This document shows positions 17,201 through 25,473 of a stretch of 32,769 bases of DNA, piece by piece. The stretch spans positions 1-32,769 of IMG/VR virus record IMGVR_UViG_3300044655_001119; one strand, 5' to 3'. The notes under the pieces were generated by a model. The model worked only from the letters and a program-made list of their open reading frames with translations, was not told the DNA's origin and ran no database searches. The position numbers were made by a program, and so were the translations under genes. Source of the stretch: a virus. Each line of letters begins with the position of its first letter. Position 1 is the stretch's first letter.

Positions 17201-20200
17201 CAGAAGTCCCTGGAGGGGACAGCTCACGGTGACAAGAAGCTGGGTGATTTTTTCACCCAGTCTGCTGGCAAGGAGACCGATGGCTCCAAGCGTCCTCTGG
17301 TCGCCGTCAAGAACTTCATGTCAGCTGTAGCTCTGGAGACTGTGAAGATCAGTCAGTACCTCAAGGATCAGAACCTGGGTGATGGTCCCAAGTTGCTGGT
17401 ATGGACCAAGTTCGTGGAAAAGGCTGCAGCCTGGGCACCGATCATCACTCGCAACCTGAAACCAACTCACAACGAGAAGTTCAACTACGAAGATCCTATG
17501 CGCTTCCTGATCCAGTCACTGACAGTGAATGGCAGGACAGTGGCCGATGTTGAGGAGAACGTGAAGACCGCGATCTCTGCTGCAGTGTTTGGCTACACCG
17601 CCGATCAAGCAGGGCGTGCAGAGCTGAATGACGACAAGGCGATCAACAAGATACTTAACCGTGCTCCAGATTCTCCGGTCAGTTCCGATGCAACTGCAAT
17701 GCTTGCTGATGTCGGTGTTTACCAGTCGCAAGTGATCGACTCTCTTGGTTCGGCTGTCATTGATGCGCTGGGTTTGAGACTGGACCGAAATGCACCTAAA
17801 GACATGCTGGCCAAGATGCAGGTGTCATTGGGCGCACATGCACTGAAGCTGATGGAAGACGCCGAGCTGCTGGTTCGCAGCGAGCGCACCAACGATGAGA
17901 TAAACAAGCTTCGTTCAGAAAAGTTGTTTGAAGACAGCGAGTCTGGTAACCAGACAAATGAAACAGCTTTCTCCACTGACAATACTAAAGGCCATATTTT
18001 CTACAAGCTGACTCGAGATAGCTCAGGTCAGCCCGTTGGTAAAGCCAAAGAGATTGCTGATGCAATCAAAGGCTCACAGAGCTTGATCCAGAACCTGTTT
18101 GGTATTGAGTCGAGCCTGTCGTTCCCAAGCCTTACACCGCCCAAGGGTTTGCAGAAGGAATCTGATACAGGCATGGGCTTGCCTGGTTTCATCAAGAAGG
18201 TGTTCAAGCTCAATCAGACTCGTCCCTGGAAAGCCAACAAAGATCCATTGAAGGTGCTGAGTTTCTTCTCTGAGGAAGAGGGCTTGACGATGGCCGGCGT
18301 TGAGGATTCAAGTGAACACACTCACCGACGCAACCTCAACAGCAAGCGTGCAAAGAACGACGGCTTGATCCGTGAGTTCCGCAACTTTATGGAATTCGTG
18401 GGAGAACTGGCTACGGGTGAAAAGGGTATGGATCAGGAGTTCTTCCTGAGCCAAGAGATGTGGAAGCAGCAGCGTTCGGGCTACAAGTCCAACACTGTCA
18501 ATCCCAACACCAGCAAGATTGTTCGCTGGCTTGTGGCTCCTGATGCTTGGAGCACAGACATCGATCTGAACAACAAAGCCCAGCTGCAGTCTTTTATGCT
18601 GCGTGCATCGGAAGGCTTTGGCATCAAGCCAGAGAAAGCAGACAGCCAGAAGGCAGTCGATGATCTGACTGCAATGATGCAGACCCCGGCAATGCAAGCT
18701 GCAGTGAAAGCACTGCAAGCAGTTTTGTTCTCGGACAATGCTCAGCCTACTGAACAGCAACGCACTGACATCATGCAAGCAGTGGCTGCTGGCAAACAAA
18801 AGCTGCACACGCTGGCTTCATTGATTGCCTATGCGCGCTACCAGCAGGCCGTGGACACCAAAGCAGACAGCTTCACCACCAACCTAATGGGTGAAGTCGA
18901 TGGTGTGTCGAACGGTTCGATCCTGAACTCGATCATGTACGGTGCTGCTGCAACCGCAGAGCAACTGAACATGCTGCTTGAAAAAGGCGGCATCTACACG
19001 CTGGGCAGCAAGTTCCGCCAGTACAACCTGTGGAGAGGTACTCCAGGCCACCAGGACATCTACGAGTCCAACGCTCAAGACTTGCACACCTACGTCAACT
19101 CGATGCCTAAAGGCACTCAACCTGTGACAGCTGCGATCTGGAACACTGCTGGTTCCCCGATCGACGCTGCAATGGAAGCAACGAAAGACGGCCGTGATCT
19201 GCTCAAGGGCCCAATCAACCCGCTGAACTACGGTGGTGGCTTCAAGAGCATCATCGGCAAGATGGCCTACAACTACGTGGACACCATCTACGAAAAGCTG
19301 GAAGGCTTCTCACGCAAGGGTGCTGATCAAGCCACGGTCAACGAGTTCGTGCGCAACGTGAACGTGCTGCTTGCTGCAGTCCGTGCACCTCAGATGCCAA
19401 CCGGCAGACCGATTGCTTTCTACTTGGGGTACACGTTGTCCAAGGCACAGGAAGCCGCTTTGCGTAAGGCTTACTCCGACACGATCGGTGTGGCTGCAAA
19501 GGAAGTGGTCGGTGCCAACTTCAAGCCATTCCTGGATCGAAGCAAGCTGGTGACGCAGACAGTCAACCTGACCTATGGCTTGTACGAATCTGTTTACAAC
19601 GCTTCCCGTGAAGCGATGATAAAAGAGATGGGCATCCCTATGTTGAAGGGTGAGCCTATCCATGATCTGACCGTGGCTCAGGAAGCAGAACTGGCCGAGC
19701 GACTGAAGGCCATCCTGCCTGTCATGCACACGGCAATGTCCAAGGACGAAGGCAATGTCGACAACGGCATCTTGCTGGCCAAGAAAGGCCGCAAGCAGAA
19801 CAACAGTGCACCATACAAGGTGGCAGTTGGTTTTGGCTCCAAGCTTGGAAACGGTGCAAGCCAGCTGACTGCATCTGGTCGTTCGATGGTTCAGACCGAT
19901 CCCGGTGTGATTGCCATCTCCGGTACGACACACGCTCTGGATAGTGCTGTCTCCCACGAAGCACAGGAAGCCAACCATGTTCTGAACAACCACGATGCGG
20001 TGGGTGCTGGCATCAATGTGCTGGCTGAATCAGCCGAGCTGCTGAACAAGAGCACCTGGTCCAAGACGCTCAACTACTCTCCGCTGAATGAAGCCCACGA
20101 TGCACTGATGCGTGTGGTTCAAGGCATTGTTGCCATGGATCAGCGTGGTGAGTTGACGCCCGAGATCAAGGCAGCGATCAAGGAGAAGCTGAAAGAGCTT

Positions 20201-23200
20201 TCCAAGAAGAGCCGTGGCAGCAAAGTCGAGTCGATTGTAGACACGACTGCGTTCAACATCTTCAGTGAAGCTTTGGAAGCCAACCGCATCAAGTTTGGTG
20301 CGATGGCTCAATGGGCTGTGGTCGATCAGTACCCCATGGACGGCGGCAGCTACCAAGTCACCGATGCCGATCGTCAGGAAGCTCAGGCCAAGCTCGATGC
20401 GTTGAGCCCGGTTCGTTCAGAAGCCGATCGTCAAGCACTGGATGCTTTTGCTGCTTCGTTGTTCGGTTCGGGAGCCGTGAGCGCCGCGCCGGTGGCACCG
20501 GCACCGGCAGCGGCTGCTCCCAAGGCGACCGTCACCAGTTTGTTTGGTTCGATCGGTACTCCGGCCATTGCCAGCGACACCGACCTGGTGGAGTTCTTCG
20601 AAAGTAATCCTGAAGCGTCGGCTGCTGAAGTCATCAAGCTGCTGGGAGCCGAAGGACGGATGAATGCCATCAACCGCAAGATTCTGGGTCTGGTGGCTCG
20701 TGTAGTGAGCCCGGACCTGAAGATCAAGTTCGTCACGCCTCAGACGGCACCAAGCATGGTGTTGGAAAAACCAACCACCAATGCTCGTGGCTGGTTCGTG
20801 ATCAAGGATGGCCAGGAAGAGATCTACGTTCTGAGCCCTGAGTTCGTGAACTCCGGTCTGACGACTGAGACCTTGCTGCACGAGCTGGTGCACGCTGCAG
20901 TGGCCCGTGTCATCGACAAGCCTTCCAAGGAAGCCGAAGCACTGGTAGCCGAGCTCGAGGCTCTCCGAGTCAAAGCTCAGGAATTTGCAACGGCCAATGG
21001 CCTGACTCAGTACGGACCAGCTTTGGCCAATGTGCAGGAGTTCGTGGCTTGGGGCATGAGCAACTTGGGTCTACAGCGTGATGTGCTGACCAAGATCACA
21101 ATGCCTTCCAAGACAGGTTCAAACCGTCTGGTCAACGGCATGCAGAAGTTCATCTCTGCGCTGACTGGTCTGCTGTTCAAGAAGCCCGATGCCAACATTG
21201 ACAACGGTCTGGCCGTACTGGTCAGCAACGTGTCTGGTTTGTTCTTCGAAGCCTCTCAGGTCAACGCTCGTACCGGGACCAACCTAAACCTGGCTCAGGA
21301 GACGGTTGCACCGATCGATGCCTACACGACCCTGGACATCCACCAGGCGCTCGATAACGGCACGCTGGAGCCATCGTTCAAGGCCCACCTAGCCAACCTC
21401 CTCGGCGGCATCGTTCAGAGCCTCCACGGCCCGTTTGGTGCGTTTGCGGCATCCATGCGCAAGACCGAGGCTGGCAACCCTCTGGCGGTATGGCTCAAAG
21501 CCATGGAGACAGGGCAGGCACCGTTCGCCTCACGGATCGTGGCATCCGGTTTTGCAGGGTCTGCACAGGAAGATTTTGCAATGCAGCAGGTGGAAGCCAC
21601 TGTCAAAGCCGCACTGGATGGCAACGAGGCGCTGACCAAGATTGCCTACAAGCAGCTCTCCGACCTCTACACCGAGGTCAAAGGCAAGTTGAAGCCGTTC
21701 GACTTCAAGTCTCAGGCAGACTACGATTTCGTCTTCAAGCTGGAGAGCGACAACGGCGATCGGTCGGACTACCTGGCCCGCTTTGCAGCGTTGGGTCTGG
21801 CCAATCAGCAGTTCAATTCCATGCTGAAGATGGCTACTGAGCGTGACACACGACGCTTTGGAGAAGGCCAGACCTTCACTGAGCGACTGGAGAACATCTT
21901 CGAGAAGATCGTAGCGTTCTTCACTGAGAAGGTAACGAAGACTTTTGCTGGCCAGAATGCCGATGCAAAGCTGGAAGCACTGGTTGGTCAGCTGGTGGAC
22001 ATCGAAGCCAAGAAGCGCCATCTGATCAAGCGCAACGCCACACGCATCAACTATCTGGCTCCGGTGGAAGATGGTGCACGCAAAGCTACTGAAGCCGTTC
22101 GTTCAGTTGTGGGTCGCGCTGCGGACTCAGACTTTGTGCGAAACAACCGCTTAGCTACGGTCCGTGCTGTGGGCAGTTTGGTTCGGACTGTTGCTGATGA
22201 TCGGGTTGATGGTTTCCTGGATACCCTGCAGCGTTACAGGGACTCGACCTACGAAGGTCGCCAAGGCATTACTGCTGGTTTGATCTCGGATTTGAAAGGA
22301 CCGCTGAATCACTTCGCTGCGTTGTTGCGTGAAACCAAGCGCCATGAAGGTGAGCGCAAAGCCATCATCACCCAGCACTCTCAGCTGGCGCTGAGCACGT
22401 TCATCAATGCAGGCAAAGACCTGAGCAAGGAAGCCAAAGCAAGCATCTCGTCTGTGTTCCTGCGGACTGGTGCACACAACCTGTTAGACACCATGACGCT
22501 GGCCGAGATCGAGAAGCTGATTGGTGATCCGGCCGAGTTGAACAAGGCCATTGCATCTGTGGAAAGCCAACTGACTGGCAAGCTCAAGGATCGTTACATT
22601 GAGCAAGCCAACGCACTGGGTTACTACAAAGCAACCGGCAAGTCCCGCAATCCTGTACTGATGCTGAACTCTTACCTGATTGCTCGTATGGCAGGCACTC
22701 AGTTCAAGAAGCAGGTGACAGAGCAGCAAGCAAAGCAAGCTGAGCCGATCATTGCTTCACTGGTTTCGTTGTACGCCTTGAAGTATTCCAGCGTTCAAGA
22801 CCTGGCTCAAGCCAAGCAGGTGTTCCGCACAGAGAACAACCGGCCGGCCGGCAACGGTGTGGAGTTTGTGCTGAAACTGCACAAGCAGATGGAAGCAGAG
22901 TCTTTGGCTCGTCTGTTCAAGGGCAACCCTGCACTGATGATCCACGGCTACACGCCTGAGATCTTGAACCCTCACACAACCATTGCGATTGCTGATGCAG
23001 CCGAAGGTGCGAACCTGGAAGCCCAAGGCTACTCCAAGGGCGGTTTGGTGACTCAGGATATGGCTGACCCTGACAAGTCCAGCAAGCGGATCTATGTACT
23101 GCGTGATGGTGGTTTGGCTCCGTACCTGACAGGGGTGTTTTCACTGACTGGTTTGCAGGCCAAAGGCACTAAGAAGCAAAGCGGCTATGTGAACGTCAAC

Positions 23201-24766
23201 ACCCAGGCTGGACTGGACAACGCAAATCTGCAGGCCGAGATCACCAATGCCAAGCTGCAAACGCTTCAAGGCAAGAACGATCCACGCCGAGATCTGTCTC
23301 AGCAGTCTGGCAACCACCTGGTGCCTGTCTTCAACGAGGTGGGTGACATCGTGAACTGGCGCTACATGATGGCCGAGTCCACCAAGAACGATCTGCTGGA
23401 ACGAGACAACCGGTTTGAGAACATTTTGGGTGCGTTGGCTGGTTCGGTCTATGACAAAGAGACTACGCAGCAGCAGAACTTGAAGGCTGTCGAAGTCTTG
23501 CTTCAGCAGTTCAACGATGAGTTTGCAACCCGGAGCGAGTCGTACATCGAGGTAGGTGAGAACAGCTCTGATCCCGAGATGCGAGCCATCTGGAATTTGT
23601 TGCCGGATGTTACTAAGCGTGATGTGAAGAAAGTCTGGGGACGCAACGGGATGAAGGTCCGTGTTGATGCACTGGATCTGATGTTTGGATACCGCAAGCT
23701 GTCTGCAGCCGAGTTCTTGAGGAACGATCCTGCGACGCTGCAAGGTCTGCAGAAGATCCTGCGCGAGTGGTTCAACACCTACGCACGGTCTCGCGGCATG
23801 AACGAGCAGGAAGCCGACAACTATGCCAAGCGTCTCGGTTTGGCTTTGACCAAAGGCGAACGTGCATGGCAGGAGCTGGTCCGGGAAGCCAAAGACATCA
23901 TCGTGGTGAAGACCGGTATCGTGATGCTGGGCAACATCTGGTCGAACATCTCCTTGCTGGCGATGTCTGGTGTGCCTCTCAAGGACATGATGCAGCACCA
24001 CTTGGTGGCCATGAAGGGGGCTACGGCCTACCAGCGGGACAGTGATCGTCTGGCTGAGCTCGAGACTGTTCTGCAGGTGGGCTACAGCGCCAACGACGAG
24101 CAGAAGATCCGTGACGAGATCGTCCGCTTGAAAGACTCGCTGGCACGCAACCCAGTTCGTGAGCTGATCGAGGCTGGCTTGATGCCGACCATCGTGGAAG
24201 ACGTTGCGGCCGAGGAAGACATCTACTCGTACAAGAGCGCCTTGGCACGCAAGACAGAGCGGTTCACCGAGAAGCTCAACCCGAACATCCTGGCAGCAGG
24301 ACGGTTTGTCTACATGTCACACGACACGAAGATGTACCAGTCGTTGAGTCGTATCACGCAGCTGTCTGACTTCGTGGCTAGATACACGCTGTACCAGCAC
24401 CTGACGACGCGCAGCAACAATCCGCTGAGCCAAGCCGACGCAATCCAAGAGGCTTCTGATGCGTTCGTGAACTACGACATTCCGATGCACCGTGGCATTC
24501 AGTTCACCGATGACATGGGCTTTACACCGTTCACCAAGTACTTCCTGCGCATTCAACGTGTGCTGTTGAAGCTGGCTCGTGAGAATCCAGCGAGAGTCTT
24601 AATGGCGCTTGGTTTGAACAGCTACATGGATCTTGGGCCCATCGTTCTGGATAGCTCGTTCACGCACAAGATCGGGAACAATCCCTTCAGGTCTGGTGCA
24701 TTTCAATTCCCTGGGGCACTGGATGATTTGGCTACAGTCAGTGCAGGCATGGCACTGATCAAATAA
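14231..24766 (+). CDS. Virion-encapsidated RNA polymerase (N4 gp50-like) with ART-like and zincin-like domains
   Basis: This 3511-residue protein is packaged in the head and ejected to transcribe early genes from hairpin promoters. Single-subunit polymerase motifs lie at about 1410-1960. The T/DxxGR-equivalent is QQRSGYKSNTVNPN (R1415). Motif A is GEVDGVSNG (D1557). Motif B is RDLLKGPINPLNYGG (R1655, K1659, Y1667, the same spacing as T7 R627/K631/Y639). Motif C is NEAHDALM (H1956-D1957). Other parts seen are a glycine-zipper hydrophobic stretch (174-228), a coiled coil (475-568), an ADP-ribosyltransferase-like segment (857-935; R871, WWTT at 888-891, E925) between low-complexity linkers, an Ala/Pro linker with TSLF (2084-2105), a zincin-like HELVH (2217-2221) with a possible third ligand E2270 in VQEFVAWG, and a long helical C-terminus. 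ATG 14231 was chosen; the in-frame GTG at 14180 lies inside the terminator. The ART assignment is tentative. Confidence 0.93.
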   Translation: MATDFRDYFNNRITQEIEKNAQLGISSRYDRLQQASQEKAAQLAELREQRLKLRQIQEATFGAKLGLDPDGVANEAVNLVDSVWQGTKNTARALGAAGNTLIGDLSGVDEYAAAQKADADGGPTAKIELLAEIERRKQADANPGVVSAVQNVTGAMVDSPSGSAQFIAEQLPNSVVSLGAGVAGAKAGAAGGAALGSVVPVVGTAAGAAVGGTLGFLGGMFLGNSLLETGGKAMEKAQDGGMTKEKRVEALKEGAIKGGVITAVDAATLGLGGKVAKGLNKAAIDAGARAEARVLANAGIDITDLKAIESALADPLLRSAARTAGLSAAQQTSKIGTRSATAATGLTMETVGEGAGEYLGELAATGKADIYDAVLEAAAGFSQSVPETAFNIQSAQGNDLNAKGMSSADLSIPDPVQPKKVADATRLEAVKAAIESGDVSALVDPKSAVYAPDQAIAALFGNSQKQGVTPEIKQANFEQASKIVSELEAERAKAQEAYNEVSPEGIAQYQSQLAQAKAEGNPEKAALLEQIVADAANNPKDAERLQKQIARIDQQLGRAQEVLTTFAQANQPKDLDVEAEVAKITSADPVASQDAANRIINLSMAIPESLSTGVASSLASDLSNGLSESQRSYLRTFSKARAAESKLKDLGLVSQEIYRGSPKGAPGIKYVGLTNYRANVTTALTAGNQSAADKQLGMLTRFEASHQGKAQAASEALAAFENDGINRRIVRNNYGSWTVEQGLWPSEKQRALNGGLNINANAEKLVSETKTEAAAISATAAELKAAYAVKFGSGNAGGASNVQNVPQALEGIQRAETELRSEAPTQDGTAEGVATTGGGAAADVSADATAGTDAVATYDSMQPGQQVTLYRGEGVGVGGNGNDANGQWWTTDRAKAERYGTVTEVTLPAEIIAQNAARGDKSNNEFVFPNKRPAELAAAATEEAPSSAASTVGTAQLQSTEETTTSSEGVVPGSEAVAEAVEPQGLTALQQKSLEGTAHGDKKLGDFFTQSAGKETDGSKRPLVAVKNFMSAVALETVKISQYLKDQNLGDGPKLLVWTKFVEKAAAWAPIITRNLKPTHNEKFNYEDPMRFLIQSLTVNGRTVADVEENVKTAISAAVFGYTADQAGRAELNDDKAINKILNRAPDSPVSSDATAMLADVGVYQSQVIDSLGSAVIDALGLRLDRNAPKDMLAKMQVSLGAHALKLMEDAELLVRSERTNDEINKLRSEKLFEDSESGNQTNETAFSTDNTKGHIFYKLTRDSSGQPVGKAKEIADAIKGSQSLIQNLFGIESSLSFPSLTPPKGLQKESDTGMGLPGFIKKVFKLNQTRPWKANKDPLKVLSFFSEEEGLTMAGVEDSSEHTHRRNLNSKRAKNDGLIREFRNFMEFVGELATGEKGMDQEFFLSQEMWKQQRSGYKSNTVNPNTSKIVRWLVAPDAWSTDIDLNNKAQLQSFMLRASEGFGIKPEKADSQKAVDDLTAMMQTPAMQAAVKALQAVLFSDNAQPTEQQRTDIMQAVAAGKQKLHTLASLIAYARYQQAVDTKADSFTTNLMGEVDGVSNGSILNSIMYGAAATAEQLNMLLEKGGIYTLGSKFRQYNLWRGTPGHQDIYESNAQDLHTYVNSMPKGTQPVTAAIWNTAGSPIDAAMEATKDGRDLLKGPINPLNYGGGFKSIIGKMAYNYVDTIYEKLEGFSRKGADQATVNEFVRNVNVLLAAVRAPQMPTGRPIAFYLGYTLSKAQEAALRKAYSDTIGVAAKEVVGANFKPFLDRSKLVTQTVNLTYGLYESVYNASREAMIKEMGIPMLKGEPIHDLTVAQEAELAERLKAILPVMHTAMSKDEGNVDNGILLAKKGRKQNNSAPYKVAVGFGSKLGNGASQLTASGRSMVQTDPGVIAISGTTHALDSAVSHEAQEANHVLNNHDAVGAGINVLAESAELLNKSTWSKTLNYSPLNEAHDALMRVVQGIVAMDQRGELTPEIKAAIKEKLKELSKKSRGSKVESIVDTTAFNIFSEALEANRIKFGAMAQWAVVDQYPMDGGSYQVTDADRQEAQAKLDALSPVRSEADRQALDAFAASLFGSGAVSAAPVAPAPAAAAPKATVTSLFGSIGTPAIASDTDLVEFFESNPEASAAEVIKLLGAEGRMNAINRKILGLVARVVSPDLKIKFVTPQTAPSMVLEKPTTNARGWFVIKDGQEEIYVLSPEFVNSGLTTETLLHELVHAAVARVIDKPSKEAEALVAELEALRVKAQEFATANGLTQYGPALANVQEFVAWGMSNLGLQRDVLTKITMPSKTGSNRLVNGMQKFISALTGLLFKKPDANIDNGLAVLVSNVSGLFFEASQVNARTGTNLNLAQETVAPIDAYTTLDIHQALDNGTLEPSFKAHLANLLGGIVQSLHGPFGAFAASMRKTEAGNPLAVWLKAMETGQAPFASRIVASGFAGSAQEDFAMQQVEATVKAALDGNEALTKIAYKQLSDLYTEVKGKLKPFDFKSQADYDFVFKLESDNGDRSDYLARFAALGLANQQFNSMLKMATERDTRRFGEGQTFTERLENIFEKIVAFFTEKVTKTFAGQNADAKLEALVGQLVDIEAKKRHLIKRNATRINYLAPVEDGARKATEAVRSVVGRAADSDFVRNNRLATVRAVGSLVRTVADDRVDGFLDTLQRYRDSTYEGRQGITAGLISDLKGPLNHFAALLRETKRHEGERKAIITQHSQLALSTFINAGKDLSKEAKASISSVFLRTGAHNLLDTMTLAEIEKLIGDPAELNKAIASVESQLTGKLKDRYIEQANALGYYKATGKSRNPVLMLNSYLIARMAGTQFKKQVTEQQAKQAEPIIASLVSLYALKYSSVQDLAQAKQVFRTENNRPAGNGVEFVLKLHKQMEAESLARLFKGNPALMIHGYTPEILNPHTTIAIADAAEGANLEAQGYSKGGLVTQDMADPDKSSKRIYVLRDGGLAPYLTGVFSLTGLQAKGTKKQSGYVNVNTQAGLDNANLQAEITNAKLQTLQGKNDPRRDLSQQSGNHLVPVFNEVGDIVNWRYMMAESTKNDLLERDNRFENILGALAGSVYDKETTQQQNLKAVEVLLQQFNDEFATRSESYIEVGENSSDPEMRAIWNLLPDVTKRDVKKVWGRNGMKVRVDALDLMFGYRKLSAAEFLRNDPATLQGLQKILREWFNTYARSRGMNEQEADNYAKRLGLALTKGERAWQELVREAKDIIVVKTGIVMLGNIWSNISLLAMSGVPLKDMMQHHLVAMKGATAYQRDSDRLAELETVLQVGYSANDEQKIRDEIVRLKDSLARNPVRELIEAGLMPTIVEDVAAEEDIYSYKSALARKTERFTEKLNPNILAAGRFVYMSHDTKMYQSLSRITQLSDFVARYTLYQHLTTRSNNPLSQADAIQEASDAFVNYDIPMHRGIQFTDDMGFTPFTKYFLRIQRVLLKLARENPARVLMALGLNSYMDLGPIVLDSSFTHKIGNNPFRSGAFQFPGALDDLATVSAGMALIK

Positions 24767-24801
24767 AAGAGAAGCCCCTGTCTCGAAAGAGCAGGGGCTT
24801 A
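24762..24801. terminator. Bidirectional terminator between convergent operons
   Basis: AAGCCCCTG (24772-24780) pairs with CAGGGGCTT (24792-24800). Inside, CTC-GAAA-GAG adds three pairs and a GAAA tetraloop, with one bulged T. The - strand continues CTCTTTTATTT and the + strand AGTTATT. It ends both the vRNAP transcript and the - strand replication operon. Confidence 0.88.
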
Positions 24802-24956
24802 GTTATTGGTGATCGTCTCTCCGATCTGTCAAGCCGTTCTGCTGGACTTCTGCTCTCCAGGCTTTCTCATGACGCAATTACAAACAATCCAGCTTGTGCG
24901 GCACCCCGTCTCTTGGGCCGACAAGGGCAAGCATTGCTGCCTGCGCGAGTAATTCA

Positions 24957-25060
24957 CTATCAGAACTGAGGACTGCTCACATAAAGCAGTGGTCTTTCAA
25001 CTTTTCAACGTGACGTTGCTACAACGGCGCTAACCCGTTGCCAGTCCTCAGATCTGATAG
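24957..25060. repeat. 19-bp imperfect inverted repeat enclosing smaller hairpins
   Basis: CTATCAGAACTGAGGACTG (24957-24975) pairs with CAGTCCTCAGATCTGATAG (25042-25060), with a single mismatch at 24965/25052. The 66-base interior holds two further hairpins. A third, ACTGCT/AGCAGT (24972-24990), competes with the base of the long stem, so two alternative folds are possible. No T-tract adjoins the long stem. Confidence 0.8.
25001..25018 (-). promoter_or_regulatory. Candidate N4-type vRNAP hairpin promoter
   Basis: CAACG-TGA-CGTTG on the + strand is a 5-bp stem with a 3-base loop. With the + strand as template, the loop centre (G, 25012) would be at -11 and +1 would fall on C (25001), giving a G start and leftward transcription. 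This reproduces the geometry of N4 early promoters as I recall them (5-7 bp stem, 3-base loop with central purine, template C at +1). The closing base pair and loop sequence differ from the N4 ones, and one such hairpin may arise by chance. Confidence 0.3.
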
Positions 25061-25127
25061 CCACACCTTACGGGTGTGAGTCGGTCTGCCGGATTTTATA
25101 GCCCTCCTGCAGACGCTGCCGGGCTTG

Positions 25128-25433
25128 TTACTTGATGAGGATTTCCTCAAGCTTTCCACCCTTCGCCAGGTGTGCTTCAACCCATTTGGGTTTACGTCCT
25201 CGACCGGACCAGGAGTTGGTTCCGGATTGATACTTCATGGCCACCTTGGCTCGACCAGTAGCAGTGATCTTGACTGGCTCACCGAAGCTCAAGTCTCGTA
25301 CACGGATGCCGTAGAATTTGATCTTTTCGTTGATGTCTTCGATCGCAGCAGATCTTTCCTTGGAAAGAAGAGCGTCTCGTTCTTTTTGTAGAGTCTCGAT
25401 CTGTTTCTGCAGATCATCGAGCTTGTTGGCCAT
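25128..25433 (-). CDS. H-NS-like DNA-binding protein
   Basis: The 101-residue product has an N-terminal coiled coil (about 1-40, LDDLQKQIETLQKERDALL) for oligomerisation and a C-terminal H-NS-type DNA-binding domain with YQSGTNSWSGRGRKPKWVEA at about 68-87, ending in LEEILIK. The WSGRGRxPKW version of the binding loop is the form I associate with betaproteobacterial H-NS relatives rather than the enteric TWTGQGRTP form. I chose ATG 25433, preceded by AAAGGAATACCG; an upstream extension in frame would run through the neighbouring gene and lacks similarity. It is the last gene of the - strand operon. It may silence host or phage genes, compete with host H-NS, or organise phage DNA; the sequence does not separate these. 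Confidence 0.9.
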   Translation of the reverse strand: MANKLDDLQKQIETLQKERDALLSKERSAAIEDINEKIKFYGIRVRDLSFGEPVKITATGRAKVAMKYQSGTNSWSGRGRKPKWVEAHLAKGGKLEEILIK

Positions 25434-25473
25434 CGGTATTCCTTTCGATTTGGGCGGTTCGTGGAAGAGGTTT

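Larger units (their letters stand above)
24801..25127. other. 327-base non-coding structured intergenic stretch
   Basis: No convincing gene is seen between the vRNAP terminator and the H-NS-like stop codon. The stretch is rich in inverted repeats: a 19-bp imperfect stem (24957-25060), CAACGG/CCGTTG at 25022-25040, CAACG-TGA-CGTTG at 25006-25018, CACACC/GGTGTG around 25062-25078 and GTCTGC/GCAGAC at 25084-25114. It would form the 3' untranslated part of the - strand operon mRNA. It could equally be a DNA-level element such as an origin. Confidence 0.7.

Noticed and set aside
19940-19975. Second possible metalloprotease motif SHEAQEANH in vRNAP
   Set aside because: It is HExxE, not HExxH, and lies within the polymerase domain just before motif C, so it is most likely structural.
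25109-25119. GCAG-ACG-CTGC hairpin as a second vRNAP promoter
   Set aside because: The stem is only 4 bp and the base at the predicted +1 would not be a template C on the strand that has a purine loop centre.
24801-25127. tRNA gene in the structured intergenic stretch
   Set aside because: I found no T-loop consensus (GTTCRA), no 7-bp acceptor stem with a CCA-type end and no anticodon arm in a suitable arrangement on either strand.
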